Shown here one piece after another: positions 45,481 through 54,737 of a stretch of 64,000 nucleotides of DNA. Every line of letters starts with the position of its first letter. The first letter of the stretch is position 1. Both the position numbers and the translations under genes were made by a program. The notes under the pieces are model-generated. The model saw only the letters and a program-made list of their open reading frames with translations, was not told where the DNA came from and did no database searches. The DNA comes from Streptococcus sanguinis SK1 = NCTC 7863 (GTDB lineage: Bacteria > Bacillota > Bacilli > Lactobacillales > Streptococcaceae), in assembly GCF_000194945.1 (NCBI RefSeq), contig NZ_GL878507.1, positions 415,037 to 479,036 of the forward strand, given 5' to 3'.

Positions 45481-46251
45481 ATGCAAATTGAAAAAACAAT
45501 CAACAAAGCTGTGATTTTGGGGGCTTCGGGAGGTATAGGTCGTCAGCTGGCTAGAGAACTGGCTACAAGGACAAACCAGCTTGTTTTGGTTGGCAGAGAT
45601 AAAGCAAAACTCACTCAACTGCAAGAGGACTTGTCTGGAGTCAAGGCCAAGCTTTCCTACAGAGTATTGGATTTGCTGGATACGGCTGCGGTAGACGATT
45701 TTGCTCAGCAGCTAGAGGCAGATTTACTGATTAATTGCTGCGGTCTGGCTAATTTTGGTCCAGCGCTATCTCTTTCAGAAGCTGCTGAAAATGCCCTCTG
45801 GCAGGTCAATTACCAAGCGCCGATTCGACTGATCAAGCAAGTTGCGGAGCGCAATCGCAAGATAAGACTTGTCCAACTTTCCTCTCTGGCAGCGCTTTGT
45901 CCCCATCCTTATTTGGCAGCTTACAGCTCCAGTAAGGCCGCTTTGCAGACCTACTGTCTAGCCTTGCAAGAAGAGCTGCGCCTCAAAGGCTCTCAAATGA
46001 CAGTTTGTCTTTATATACTGGGACCGGTTCGGACTGCCATCTTTCCTCCAGAGCTGCAGTATGCTTTAGGTGGTCGTCAGTTGCAGATGAGCCCGGAGAT
46101 AGCAGCACGACGCATCATCAGACTCCTTCAGCAAGACCGTTCCTATGCTATAGTGGGCAAGAGATATCGACTATTGGCTTGGCTCATGAGACTACTTCCG
46201 CAAAGATGGATTATCCGTTTGATTGGCGCATATCTACGAAAGGGGCTTTGA
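45481..46251 (+). CDS. Short-chain dehydrogenase/reductase
   Basis: 256 residues. Rossmann loop GASGGIGRQLA (residues 14-24), N-C-C-G (NAG position), catalytic Ser in VQLSSLAAL and Y-S-S-S-K (YxxxK). The C-terminal ~25 residues are hydrophobic/basic. No Shine-Dalgarno is visible; the ATG lies only 7 bases after an extended -10 (TGGTAAACT), so the mRNA may be leaderless. First gene of a four-gene cluster; the next starts 2 bases after its stop. Possibly reduces a keto-lipid intermediate (inference). Confidence 0.88.
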   Translation: MQIEKTINKAVILGASGGIGRQLARELATRTNQLVLVGRDKAKLTQLQEDLSGVKAKLSYRVLDLLDTAAVDDFAQQLEADLLINCCGLANFGPALSLSEAAENALWQVNYQAPIRLIKQVAERNRKIRLVQLSSLAALCPHPYLAAYSSSKAALQTYCLALQEELRLKGSQMTVCLYILGPVRTAIFPPELQYALGGRQLQMSPEIAARRIIRLLQQDRSYAIVGKRYRLLAWLMRLLPQRWIIRLIGAYLRKGL

Positions 46252-46253
46252 AC

Positions 46254-47396
46254 ATGAAATTTATTTTTTCCCTGCTGACATCTGCTTACCTGCTTCTCTT
46301 TATCTTGCGTTGGCTCTTGTCTTTGGCTTATTTGAAAAAAGGGCAGAGCTCTTCATCAGACTTTCAAGAGGAGCTTTATACGGTGGTTCAGCCCATCCTA
46401 TCTGGTGATCCTCGTTTGGAAAATGATTTATTAGCCAATCTCCAACAGACTGAAGCAGTTGAGTTTTACTGGCTGATTGATCAGTCTGACCCAGAGGCGC
46501 AGCGAGTGGCTGACAAGATTTGTCAAAATCCTTCTTATGCCCAGCGCATTCGCATTTTTCTCATGGAGGATGTCCCCCAGGGGATTAATCCTAAGAGTTA
46601 TAAGATTGAGCAGATTATAGATGAGCTGACTCGACCTTATCTGATTGTTCTCGATGACGATAGTGTCATTGATTTTTCAAAAATGGGAGAATTGACAGAT
46701 TATCTAGGTGAGAATGTTATTTTGACAGGCATTCCCTACAATCAAGAGCGAAGTAATTTCTGGTCTAAGCTAGTAGCGGCTTTTGTCAATGGCAATTCTT
46801 TCATTACCTATTTTACCATGGCAGAAGTCAAAGCTAACCACTCGATTAATGGAATGTTCTACATCCTGCCACTTGAACTAGCTAGGGAGCAGAAGCTCTT
46901 CAGTGCTATTAAAGACTATCTATGTGATGATTTAGCTGTAGCGGATTTTCTGCGCAGCAAGGGAGTGGAGATTATCCAGACGCGGGTGACTTGTAATGTC
47001 CGGACTACCATCAAGGATGCCAAGCAATATCTGCTGCAAATGAAGCGTTGGCTGCTTTTTAGCTCTATCTATCTGAAGGAGCACTTGGACTGGAAAGTTA
47101 TTTTTTTAATTGCTCTGCCTAGTTTCCTGCCCCTTCCTGCCTTGCTCATTAGTTTCTTTCTTGGCTGGCCTTTTGTGCTGCTGGCTTTGCTTTTGCTATT
47201 GGTCAAGGCGGTTTGGATGCTGGCTTATCGTCGCCTTATCCTAACTGCTCGGCCGCATCCTGATGAGGTGTTTTACGAGGTGCTGAATGACTTACTCTTG
47301 CCTTGGCTTTTCCTCTATGTCTTGCTCAGTCCGCGGGTGATTAACTGGCGGGGAAGGAAGATTCGAGTGACGGATGGGAAAATCCGCTATGAGTAA
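46254..47396 (+). CDS. Membrane glycosyltransferase, family 2 (ceramide glucosyltransferase-like)
   Basis: 380 residues from ATG 46254, which follows the SDR stop by 2 bases. N-terminal helix (1-25), GT-A domain with V-L-D-D-D-S (DxD) near residue 138, a later D-D-L-A-V-A-D, and Q-M-K-R-W (the Q/RxxRW motif), then two or three C-terminal helices. This D, D, D, (Q/R)xxRW order is that of the ceramide glucosyltransferase/HpnI group, which glycosylates lipid acceptors at the membrane. A long in-frame extension inside the SDR gene is rejected. Confidence 0.82.
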   Translation: MKFIFSLLTSAYLLLFILRWLLSLAYLKKGQSSSSDFQEELYTVVQPILSGDPRLENDLLANLQQTEAVEFYWLIDQSDPEAQRVADKICQNPSYAQRIRIFLMEDVPQGINPKSYKIEQIIDELTRPYLIVLDDDSVIDFSKMGELTDYLGENVILTGIPYNQERSNFWSKLVAAFVNGNSFITYFTMAEVKANHSINGMFYILPLELAREQKLFSAIKDYLCDDLAVADFLRSKGVEIIQTRVTCNVRTTIKDAKQYLLQMKRWLLFSSIYLKEHLDWKVIFLIALPSFLPLPALLISFFLGWPFVLLALLLLLVKAVWMLAYRRLILTARPHPDEVFYEVLNDLLLPWLFLYVLLSPRVINWRGRKIRVTDGKIRYE

Positions 47397-48036
47397 GATG
47401 AAGCAGTACTTGGATAAGTTGGATGCTCTGTCGCCAGACCAAACCATGTTGAAATCTAGTAAAGTCTTGCTTTTTCTCAGTGGCAGCAGTCATTTGGAGA
47501 GTACTAGTCTGACTGCAGGACAACTTAAGTTTCTTGAACAGATTTGTCCATCGGATTTCTCAGTAGTGCCTAGTAATTTTCCGTTTAACCAGAGATTTGA
47601 ACATGAGCGACAAACCCAAGTTTCTTTGTTGACAGCTTCCATTTCCAATATCCGTTACTATTGGCATACTCTCTACAATTCTCGCTTTCAGGAGGCTTTG
47701 CAGCGACATTTGTCTCCTTTACTAGATGCTGAGGAGGCTGTCATTATCTGCAAGAGCTCAGGGCTCAATATGCTGACCCAGTGGCTGGAGGATTTGGGTG
47801 AGGAAAAGCTGCCCTTCAGACTGAGAGTGATTGCGCTAGGGTCTGTTTCACGGAGACTCCTAAATCGCAAGGATATTGACTTGCTGGTCATTAAGGGAAA
47901 GAAGGATATTTACAGTAGATTTCTAGATGGCCATCCAGCTGATGTGGTGGTGGATAGCAACCATTTTGATTATGAATACAGGGAAGATGTGAAAGGATTA
48001 GTTCATGACTGGATTAGAAAAAGTGATAAAGATTGA
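47389..48036 (+). CDS. Alpha/beta-hydrolase-like protein
   Basis: 215 residues from ATG 47389, overlapping the glycosyltransferase stop by 8 bases. A nucleophile-elbow-like C-K-S123-S-G, then V-I-K-G-K-K-D (acid residue) and V-D-S-N-H-F-D-Y (His) fall in hydrolase order, suggesting a small esterase/acyltransferase fold. The first Gly of GxSxG is Cys. A G-S-V-S-R-R...D-I-D-L-L-V stretch superficially resembles nucleotidyltransferases, but the rest does not fit. Tightly coupled to both neighbours. Confidence 0.55.
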   Translation: MSKMKQYLDKLDALSPDQTMLKSSKVLLFLSGSSHLESTSLTAGQLKFLEQICPSDFSVVPSNFPFNQRFEHERQTQVSLLTASISNIRYYWHTLYNSRFQEALQRHLSPLLDAEEAVIICKSSGLNMLTQWLEDLGEEKLPFRLRVIALGSVSRRLLNRKDIDLLVIKGKKDIYSRFLDGHPADVVVDSNHFDYEYREDVKGLVHDWIRKSDKD

Positions 48037-49288
48037 TGTGATTAGTGTGCCATTTAGTGGGCATTTGCTGCCTACTTTGACCTTAGTCAAGCCTCTGCTG
48101 ACGGATCCGCGTTTTCGGATTCGGGTCATCACTGGCTGCCAAAAGAAAGAGTTAGTAGAGGAAATCGATTTTGACTGTCTAGCCCTCTTTCCAGAAAGAC
48201 CGACAGTGATGGAAGACATCGCCAATACTCCGCAGCAAAGCAATCTTCTGATTGCCTATCAGCAGTTTCGGGCCAATTCCAGACTCATTCCCGAAGTTAT
48301 AGATGAATTAAATCGAATTTGGCAAGAGGGCGGTGAACCGGATTTGGTCATAGCGGATTTTGTTGCTTCGCCAGCAGGCCTGATTTCTGATCGCTTTGGC
48401 ATCCCCTGGATAACCACGATTCCGAGTCCGGTTGCTATTGAGTGCCGGACGACAACTCCGACCTATTTAGGGGGCTGGAAACCTCATCAGGGTGTCTTGT
48501 ACAAATTCAGAGATGCTTTAGGCAGGCAAGTTATTCGCTGTGGAAAGAAAATGGCCTTTGCTTTAGTTCGGAAGAGTTTGGGAGACTATCAAGATTTTAA
48601 ACTCTATCGGGAAGACGGCACAGAAGCCATTTATTCGCCGTACTCTATCTTGGCTTTGGGCATGAAAGAGCTGGAGTTTCGAGATGATTTTCCTAAGCAG
48701 CTTCGCTGGGTTGGCTACAAATGCCTGTCCTTTGATCGCCTGCCTGCAGATCATGAGTCTTATTTTGAGACTGATAAGAAGCGGGTTTTAGTGACTTGCG
48801 GAACGCATTTAAAATGGGAGAAGGAGCGCATGGTGGAGCGAGCGAAAAAGCTAAGCAAACTCTACCCAGACTATCTTTTTTACGTCACCTTGGGAGAAGC
48901 TAGTGGCTTGGGTAATGCTCCGAAGAGACTGGCGGAAAACCTGTTGCTCTTTGACTATCTGCCTTATACAGATATTCTGGATAAGATAGATTTTGCCATT
49001 CATCACGCAGGGACGGGTATCATGATGGCCTGTATTGAGCACGAGATTCCCAGTCTCATTTTGCCACAGGATTATGACCAGTTTGACAATGCCGTTCGTG
49101 CTGAGTTGGCTCAGGTGGGGCTGGTTGCTCGCAGAAAGACTGATGCAGAAGTGCTGGGCCTTTTTAAGGAATTGACGGATCGCACGGACTGGTCTCAGTT
49201 GAAAACTCTTGCCCAGCAAAGCAAAGAATATCAGCCTACAGAGATTCTCTATCAAGAGCTGGAGCGCCTGCTCAAAATTGATTTATAA
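48005..49288 (+). CDS. UGT/MGT-type glycosyltransferase (GT family 1)
   Basis: 427 residues. N-terminal acceptor domain opens IDVISVPFSGHLLPTLTL, with the family His. The C-terminal donor site reads IHHAGTGIMMACIEHEIPSLILPQDYDQFDNA, matching the UGT signature with the D-Q acceptor of the sugar. Such enzymes glycosylate small lipophilic acceptors. Starts 32 bases inside the previous gene after aaaggattagttc. Together with the SDR and membrane glycosyltransferase it points to a glycosylated lipid or polyketide-like product; the product is not known. Confidence 0.85.
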   Translation: MTGLEKVIKIDVISVPFSGHLLPTLTLVKPLLTDPRFRIRVITGCQKKELVEEIDFDCLALFPERPTVMEDIANTPQQSNLLIAYQQFRANSRLIPEVIDELNRIWQEGGEPDLVIADFVASPAGLISDRFGIPWITTIPSPVAIECRTTTPTYLGGWKPHQGVLYKFRDALGRQVIRCGKKMAFALVRKSLGDYQDFKLYREDGTEAIYSPYSILALGMKELEFRDDFPKQLRWVGYKCLSFDRLPADHESYFETDKKRVLVTCGTHLKWEKERMVERAKKLSKLYPDYLFYVTLGEASGLGNAPKRLAENLLLFDYLPYTDILDKIDFAIHHAGTGIMMACIEHEIPSLILPQDYDQFDNAVRAELAQVGLVARRKTDAEVLGLFKELTDRTDWSQLKTLAQQSKEYQPTEILYQELERLLKIDL

Positions 49289-49353
49289 CTGGAAAACTCA
49301 ACAAACCATTAAAGCTTACTTACAACATTAAAATATCTGAATTATTAAATTTC

Positions 49354-49380
49354 CCTATTCTTTTCAAGGAATAGGTTTTT
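49354..49380 (+). terminator. Terminator after the glycosyltransferase cluster
   Basis: CCTATTC / GAATAGG stem with 8-base loop and TTTTT. Confidence 0.8.
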
Positions 49381-49404
49381 GGTCTATTCAAGTCTTTTTT
49401 AAGA

Positions 49405-49457
49405 TGTTAAAATGAAAGTGATTACAAGAAAGTCGTTGGAAAGCCAACTTGGCTTTC
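49405..49457 (+). promoter_or_regulatory. Ferrochelatase promoter and leader hairpin
   Basis: Extended -10 TGTTAAAAT (49405-49413). The short leader contains GAAAGCC aactt GGCTTTC (49439-49457), a 7-bp hairpin ending 22 bases before the start codon. No T run, so not a terminator; possible operator or RNA stability element. Confidence 0.5.
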
Positions 49458-49479
49458 TCGAAGTGACTGAAGAGGAAAG

Positions 49480-50577
49480 ATGATGAAGAAAGCAATTCTA
49501 ATGATGACTTTTGGCTCGCCAGAGGAGATTAGCTTTGAGGGAGTGGCTGAATTTTTCACCAATATTCGCCGCGGTGTCAGGCCGCAAGACCATGAGATTC
49601 AGACCCTCTATGATAACTATGTCCTCATCGGCGGAACGCCTCTGCAGCGTATCAGTCTAGAAGAGGTGGAAAAGGTCCGTCAGCGTTTATCTGGTGAGTA
49701 TGCGGTTTATTTTGCCAATAAATTTTCACGTCCTTTTATTCCAGATGTGATTGAGCAGATGGAAGAGGATGGTATTGAGGATTGTATCTGTTTGATTCTA
49801 GAGCCGCATTTTTCTTACTATTCTGTCATGGGCTATGAGAAGTTTATCCAGAGTGATTCCATCCGCTTTAATATCATTAAGGAATGGTATCAGGAAGAAG
49901 CTATTCTTGATTATTGGGCAGAGGAGCTGAGAAAGATTCTTACAGAAGAGGTTAGAGAAGAGACCTTCAAGATTTTCTTCTCAGCCCACAGTGTGCCTAT
50001 TCTGGCCTTGGATTTTGGAGATCCTTACATTGATCAGATCTATGACAATGCCCGTTTGATTGCTGAAAGGTTAGGTCTGACAGAAGAGGATTATCTCAAT
50101 GTTTGGCAAAGTGAGAGTGACATCGGACTCCCTTGGATCAAACCTGACGTGCTGGACTACATGCGCCAGCAAGAAACACATCCGCAGCATTATATTTTTG
50201 TGCCGATTAGCTTTATCAGTGAGCATATAGAGGTCCTTTTTGACAATGACGTGGAGTGCAAGGAACTTTGCGAAGATTTGGGTGTTGCCTATCATAGACC
50301 GCCTATGCCCAATGCAGACGACCGTCTAATTGAGGCCCTGATTCAAACTATCCGCCGCCATGAGAATGAACCCTTCAAAGAATGTTTTCCAGAAGAAGAA
50401 ACCTTCGATGAATTGCAGCCGTCGGAGGAGAGCAGCCAGATTCTTGCAGAGGATGAAGAGCTGAAAATGCCAGATTTCGTCAAAAAACTGATTGAGAAAA
50501 AAGGGCGCGAGAATGTTAAGATGCCGTATTTTGTCAAGAAAATGCTGGAGAAAGCAGGAAAGCTGCCCAAGAGTTGA
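49480..50577 (+). CDS. hemH: Ferrochelatase (HemH/CpfC family) with extra C-terminal tail
   Basis: 365 residues (364 from the second Met). Family hallmarks: LMMTFGSPE at the start, S-A-H170-S-V-P, and F-I-S-E248-H-I-E-V-L-F-D-N-D, giving the catalytic His and Glu. Inserts iron into (copro)porphyrin. Streptococci generally lack the upstream haem pathway, so the substrate source is unclear. After the domain (about residue 300) comes an acidic linker and two near-repeats, [12 protein letters not shown] and [12 protein letters not shown] (from 329 and 347), not part of the standard fold. Ribosome site agaggaaag. Confidence 0.88.
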   Translation: MMKKAILMMTFGSPEEISFEGVAEFFTNIRRGVRPQDHEIQTLYDNYVLIGGTPLQRISLEEVEKVRQRLSGEYAVYFANKFSRPFIPDVIEQMEEDGIEDCICLILEPHFSYYSVMGYEKFIQSDSIRFNIIKEWYQEEAILDYWAEELRKILTEEVREETFKIFFSAHSVPILALDFGDPYIDQIYDNARLIAERLGLTEEDYLNVWQSESDIGLPWIKPDVLDYMRQQETHPQHYIFVPISFISEHIEVLFDNDVECKELCEDLGVAYHRPPMPNADDRLIEALIQTIRRHENEPFKECFPEEETFDELQPSEESSQILAEDEELKMPDFVKKLIEKKGRENVKMPYFVKKMLEKAGKLPKS

Positions 50578-50627
50578 TTGTTCATATTCGTTGATGACTT
50601 TATAAGATTATTCTAGAAGGAGAAAAT

Positions 50628-50993
50628 GTGAGACTTTGGCACCAAGATTTGATTGAAAAACTTCCGCGCCAGCAGCTTTTAGGTCAGCACCGAGAGTGTG
50701 CAGCCTTACGAGGACGAGGGTGGGGCAAGCCGCATGCGACGGTCAACTATGTTTTTGAGCACAGTCCTTATTGCCTCTATGCTTATCATCTCTTGATTAT
50801 GGAGGAGATGCAAAAGCGGGGCTATCAGCCAGACAGCCTTTGGCTGGATAAGGACTACCGTGGCAAGACGTGCCTACCTTACCAGCAGTTGCCGGCTGAG
50901 GAGATCGAACATCCCATTTATCCTGAGCATGACGCTGCCTATCTGAAAGAATGCTTGGAAAATCTCAAGGAGAAAGGAATAGAAATCTTCTGA
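50628..50993 (+). CDS. Pyrimidine-dimer DNA glycosylase family protein (Pyr_excise-like)
   Basis: 121 residues, GTG start after gaaggagaaaat. The opening MRLWHQDLIEKLPRQQLLGQH and the RGRGWGKPHATVNYVF block match the TIGR02328/PF03013-type family related to phage T4 endonuclease V. In T4 DenV the N-terminal Thr is the nucleophile; here residue 2 is Arg, so enzymatic activity is not assured. Confidence 0.75.
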   Translation: MRLWHQDLIEKLPRQQLLGQHRECAALRGRGWGKPHATVNYVFEHSPYCLYAYHLLIMEEMQKRGYQPDSLWLDKDYRGKTCLPYQQLPAEEIEHPIYPEHDAAYLKECLENLKEKGIEIF

Positions 50994-51033
50994 TTTCCAA
51001 GTACCAAGACGGCATAGTATTAAGGTTATAGAA

Positions 51034-51066
51034 CAAAAAAAGGAAGAGACGTTGCTCTTCTTTTTT
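51034..51066. terminator. Bidirectional terminator
   Basis: AAAAAAAGGAAGAG / CTCTTCTTTTTT with 6-base loop, between converging genes. Confidence 0.82.
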
Positions 51067-51071
51067 GACTT

Positions 51072-51887
51072 TTACGGATTCAAAATAAACTTCTCAATAG
51101 CTGTAGCGACACCATTTTCCTCGCAGCTGTCTGTGACGGCATCGGCTAGGCTTTTGACATAGTCTGAAGCATTGCACATAGCTACACCGAGACCTGCATA
51201 TTCCAGCATCTCGATGTCATTGTTGGCATCACCGATTGCCATGATTTCCTGAGGCTTAACGTCTAATTGTTTAGCCAATCGCTCTAGGGCGAAGGCTTTG
51301 GTCACACCAGACGGCATAGCCTCGTAAATGACCGGCTGAGAGCGAACACCACTGAAACGCTGGCAGATTTCTTGGCCAAAGTCGGCTTCAAAAGCATCTA
51401 CTTGCTCTTGGCTGCCTAAAAACATAGCTTGAAACATTCTGTGTTGACCGCTGCAAGCCTCTTCCAGGCTAATCTCGGTTGGACTAGTAAAGACCAAGCT
51501 AGCATCATTCACGACATAGGAACTGGCTTTTTCTCCGACAACGAAATAATGCTCTTCATCAAATAGAGTCAACTGGACAGGACTATTTTCAGACAGGCTG
51601 TAGAGATAGCGAATATCCTGACCGCTAAGCTCTTGCCAGTCCACCAGACTCCAGTCGCTGGTCTGGTGTGTAGCGCAGCCATTGTCCACGATGACATATT
51701 CGTTTTCTTGTGCAAGGCCCAGCTTGTCATAATAGGGCTTGACGCCAACCAAGGGACGACCTGTGCAAAGAACCAATTTGACCCCCTTCTCAATCGCTCG
51801 GTGCAGTGCCTCAATGTGAGCTTGGGGAATTTCTTTTTTGCTGTTGAGCAAGGTGCCATCCATATCAAGTGCAAGAATTTTAATCAT
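51072..51887 (-). CDS. Cof-type HAD-superfamily phosphatase
   Basis: 271 residues. HAD motif I LALDMDGTLLNS (nucleophile Asp9), motif II LCTGRP, motif III Lys region and motif IV AIGDANNDIEML, with a type IIB cap in the middle (about 85-195). Dephosphorylates sugar phosphates or FMN/PLP in relatives; substrate unknown. Monocistronic on the minus strand. Confidence 0.92.
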   Translation of the reverse strand: MIKILALDMDGTLLNSKKEIPQAHIEALHRAIEKGVKLVLCTGRPLVGVKPYYDKLGLAQENEYVIVDNGCATHQTSDWSLVDWQELSGQDIRYLYSLSENSPVQLTLFDEEHYFVVGEKASSYVVNDASLVFTSPTEISLEEACSGQHRMFQAMFLGSQEQVDAFEADFGQEICQRFSGVRSQPVIYEAMPSGVTKAFALERLAKQLDVKPQEIMAIGDANNDIEMLEYAGLGVAMCNASDYVKSLADAVTDSCEENGVATAIEKFILNP

Positions 51888-52009
51888 AAAGTGTCTCCAA
51901 AATTATTCTGTGATAAGTATAGCATAATTTACAGAGAAAGTCCGAGTCTATAGGAAAAATCACTGGTCTTGTGTTATAATAAATAGAACACCCTAAAAGG
52001 ATGAGAAAA

Positions 52010-53833
52010 ATGAATTTAGAAGATTTGAAAAAACGTCAGGAGAAGATTCGCAATTTCTCCATCATTGCCCACATTGACCACGGGAAATCAACCTTGGCTG
52101 ACCGGATTTTGGAGGCGACTGAGACGGTTTCCAGCCGGGAAATGCAGGCCCAACTCTTGGACAGTATGGACTTGGAGCGGGAGCGCGGTATCACCATTAA
52201 GCTCAATGCTATCGAGCTCAATTATACTGCCAAGGACGGCGAAACCTATATCTTCCACTTGATTGACACGCCGGGACACGTGGACTTTACCTATGAGGTA
52301 TCGCGGTCGCTAGCGGCCTGTGAAGGGGCTATTTTAGTCGTGGATGCGGCTCAGGGAATTGAAGCTCAGACCTTGGCGAATGTCTATCTAGCGCTGGATA
52401 ATGACTTGGAAATCCTGCCAGTCATCAATAAAATTGACCTGCCAGCTGCGGACCCAGAGCGGGTGCGGGCTGAAATTGAAGATGTGATTGGTTTGGACGC
52501 TAGCGAAGCTGTTTTAGCTTCTGCCAAGGCTGGTATCGGAATTGAGGAAATTTTAGAGCAGATTGTGGAGAAAGTTCCAGCACCGACTGGAAATGTTGAA
52601 GCACCACTAAAAGCCTTGATTTTTGACTCAGTCTACGATGCCTATCGTGGGGTAATCCTGCAAGTACGGGTTATGGACGGTGTGGTCAAGCCGGGGGATA
52701 CCATTCAGCTCATGAGCAATGGCAAGACCTTTGACGTGACTGAGGTCGGTATCTTTACGCCCAAGGCTATTGGCCGCGATTTCCTAGCAACAGGGGATGT
52801 TGGCTATATCGCAGCCTCTATCAAGACGGTACAGGATACCCGGGTCGGAGATACAGTGACCTTGGCGGACAATCCAGCCGCAGAACCTCTGCACGGCTAC
52901 AAGCAGATGAACCCGATGGTTTTTGCTGGTCTCTATCCCATCGAGTCCAATAAATACAATGACCTGCGTGAGGCGCTTGAAAAGCTCCAGTTAAACGATG
53001 CCAGTCTGCAGTTTGAGCCAGAAACATCGCAGGCGCTAGGATTTGGTTTCCGTTGTGGTTTCCTGGGCTTGCTGCACATGGACGTCATTCAGGAGCGTTT
53101 GGAGCGTGAGTTTAATATTGATCTGATCATGACGGCGCCGTCCGTTATCTATAAGGTCAATATGACGGATGGTGCTTCCCTTGGTGTGTCCAATCCGAGC
53201 GAGTTTCCAGACCCAACCAAGATTGATTCCATTGAAGAGCCTTATGTCAAGGCGCAGATTATGGTGCCCCAGGAATTTGTCGGAGCGGTGATGGAGTTGG
53301 CTCAGCGCAAGCGCGGTGACTTTGTGACCATGGACTATATCGATGATAATCGGGTCAATGTCATCTATCAAATCCCGCTTGCTGAAATTGTCTTTGACTT
53401 CTTTGACAAACTCAAGTCCTCTACTCGTGGATATGCGAGCTTTGACTACGAAATCTCCGAGTATCGCTCGTCCAAGCTAGTGAAGATGGATATTCTCCTC
53501 AATGGCGATAAGGTTGATGCTCTCAGCTTCATCGTTCACAAGGAATTTGCCTATGAGCGTGGTAAGCTGATTGTAGACAAGCTCAAGAAAATCATCCCTC
53601 GTCAACAGTTTGAAGTGCCCATTCAGGCCGCTATCGGACAGAAAATCGTGGCTCGTACAGACATCAAGGCCTTGCGTAAAAATGTTTTGGCCAAGTGTTA
53701 TGGTGGTGACGTTTCTCGTAAGCGCAAACTCTTAGAAAAACAAAAAGCCGGTAAAAAACGGATGAAAGCTATCGGTTCTGTCGAAGTCCCACAAGAAGCC
53801 TTCCTCAGTGTCCTGAGTATGGATGAGGAATAA
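52010..53833 (+). CDS. lepA: Elongation factor 4 (back-translocating GTPase)
   Basis: 607 residues from ATG 52010, preceded by aaaaggatgag; an ATG three codons earlier sits on that ribosome site. G motifs: [30 protein letters not shown]. The LepA-specific C-terminal domain ends [19 protein letters not shown]. Extended -10 TGTTATAAT (hexamer 51975-51980) 30 bases upstream. Confidence 0.97.
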   Translation: MNLEDLKKRQEKIRNFSIIAHIDHGKSTLADRILEATETVSSREMQAQLLDSMDLERERGITIKLNAIELNYTAKDGETYIFHLIDTPGHVDFTYEVSRSLAACEGAILVVDAAQGIEAQTLANVYLALDNDLEILPVINKIDLPAADPERVRAEIEDVIGLDASEAVLASAKAGIGIEEILEQIVEKVPAPTGNVEAPLKALIFDSVYDAYRGVILQVRVMDGVVKPGDTIQLMSNGKTFDVTEVGIFTPKAIGRDFLATGDVGYIAASIKTVQDTRVGDTVTLADNPAAEPLHGYKQMNPMVFAGLYPIESNKYNDLREALEKLQLNDASLQFEPETSQALGFGFRCGFLGLLHMDVIQERLEREFNIDLIMTAPSVIYKVNMTDGASLGVSNPSEFPDPTKIDSIEEPYVKAQIMVPQEFVGAVMELAQRKRGDFVTMDYIDDNRVNVIYQIPLAEIVFDFFDKLKSSTRGYASFDYEISEYRSSKLVKMDILLNGDKVDALSFIVHKEFAYERGKLIVDKLKKIIPRQQFEVPIQAAIGQKIVARTDIKALRKNVLAKCYGGDVSRKRKLLEKQKAGKKRMKAIGSVEVPQEAFLSVLSMDEE

Positions 53834-53875
53834 AGTCTTATATCTCTAGGTAATATATCCCAAAAGGAGAAAATC

Positions 53876-54508
53876 ATGAAACGATCGTATCTGCTTGGAG
53901 CAGTTCTGGTATTAACTTCACTTACTCTTGCATCGTGTGCCAATTCTGGACAAAAGCCTGATCAATCTAGTTCTTCGACTAGTTTCAGTGCACAAGTGAA
54001 AAAGAATTCTTCAAATTCTTCTTCTAAAAGAAGCAAGAACAAAACCAATCAAGAAACAAAACGTGTTGGTTCTCCAGAGTTTGGTTATATCGATATCCCA
54101 AGTAAATGGATTAAATTTTTTGATGCAGAAGTTGAAGGACTTATCCAATATACCGACGGTTCTGCTTATAATATCGTTACCATGAATGCTGTTTCTAAGG
54201 CAGAAGCTGAAGTAGCAGATGGTGAGACTTTCAATGCAGAAACAATTGCTCAACATGTAGCCTATAATTGGAGTCAAAAAGATAATATTGAGAAGATGTG
54301 GGGCTCTAAAAGTACTGTCTCAGGAATAGAAGCCTTTCAAATAAACATCATTCTGAAATCGGGACAACTTGCTAATACATTAGTTTTCCAAAAAGATGAC
54401 AAAGTCTATATACTATCCTTTGAAGGCGACGAAGAAACTCTTGATGATTTCATTACAAACATGAAAGATACTTGGAGCCTTGATGGCAAGGGAGCAGTCA
54501 GCGAATAA
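53876..54508 (+). CDS. Lipoprotein, PsbP-like fold candidate (paralogue 1)
   Basis: 210 residues. Signal with lipobox L-A-S-C (Cys21), a Ser/Asn/Lys-rich linker (about 22-62), then a ~140-residue domain starting F-G-Y-I-D-I-P-S-K-W and ending D-T-W-S-L. The domain is about half identical to that of the lipoprotein at 55741, with the same landmarks (QYTDGSxYNIVTMNA, FNAETIAQ). Surface-anchored, function unknown. Ribosome site aaaaggagaaaatc. Confidence 0.8.
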   Translation: MKRSYLLGAVLVLTSLTLASCANSGQKPDQSSSSTSFSAQVKKNSSNSSSKRSKNKTNQETKRVGSPEFGYIDIPSKWIKFFDAEVEGLIQYTDGSAYNIVTMNAVSKAEAEVADGETFNAETIAQHVAYNWSQKDNIEKMWGSKSTVSGIEAFQINIILKSGQLANTLVFQKDDKVYILSFEGDEETLDDFITNMKDTWSLDGKGAVSE

Positions 54509-54514
54509 TAGTTT

Positions 54515-54554
54515 AAAAAACAAGAGGCCTATTTATTAAGTCTCTTGTTTTTTT
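54515..54554 (+). terminator. Terminator
   Basis: AAAAAACAAGAG / CTCTTGTTTTTT hairpin with 15-base loop, 6 bases after the stop. Confidence 0.85.
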
Positions 54555-54605
54555 CAGTGTAGAAGCTAATTATGTTTCACAAAAAGATAGTGATAAATCA
54601 GAAAA

Positions 54606-54680
54606 AACGTTCGACTACTATCAAATCCAAGCAAAAAGGCTTACAAAAATTTGTAGGCCTTTTCTTGAAATCCGAACGTT
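54606..54680. repeat. Nested inverted repeat, possible small mobile or RNA element
   Basis: AACGTTCG (54606-54613) and CGAACGTT (54673-54680) are perfect inverted repeats bounding an inner hairpin, AAAAAGGCTTACAAA / TTTGTAGGCCTTTT with two mismatches (about 54633-54664). The 75-base unit sits between terminator and pnuC promoter. Could be a MITE-like repeat or a second terminator. Confidence 0.55.
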
Positions 54681-54703
54681 AGGAAATCTTTTTTAGATTT
54701 TAC

Positions 54704-54731
54704 TTGACATTTTCTGAAATAGGAATATGAT
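54704..54731 (+). promoter_or_regulatory. pnuC promoter
   Basis: TTGACA (54704-54709), 16-base spacer, TATGAT (54726-54731). Confidence 0.75.
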
Positions 54732-54737
54732 AAAATG

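Noticed and set aside
47389..48036. Nucleotidyltransferase (G-S-x-x-R-R ... D-I-D-L-L-V)
   Set aside because: The motif sits too late in the protein and the following K-G-K-K-D and N-H-F-D-Y fit an alpha/beta hydrolase order instead.
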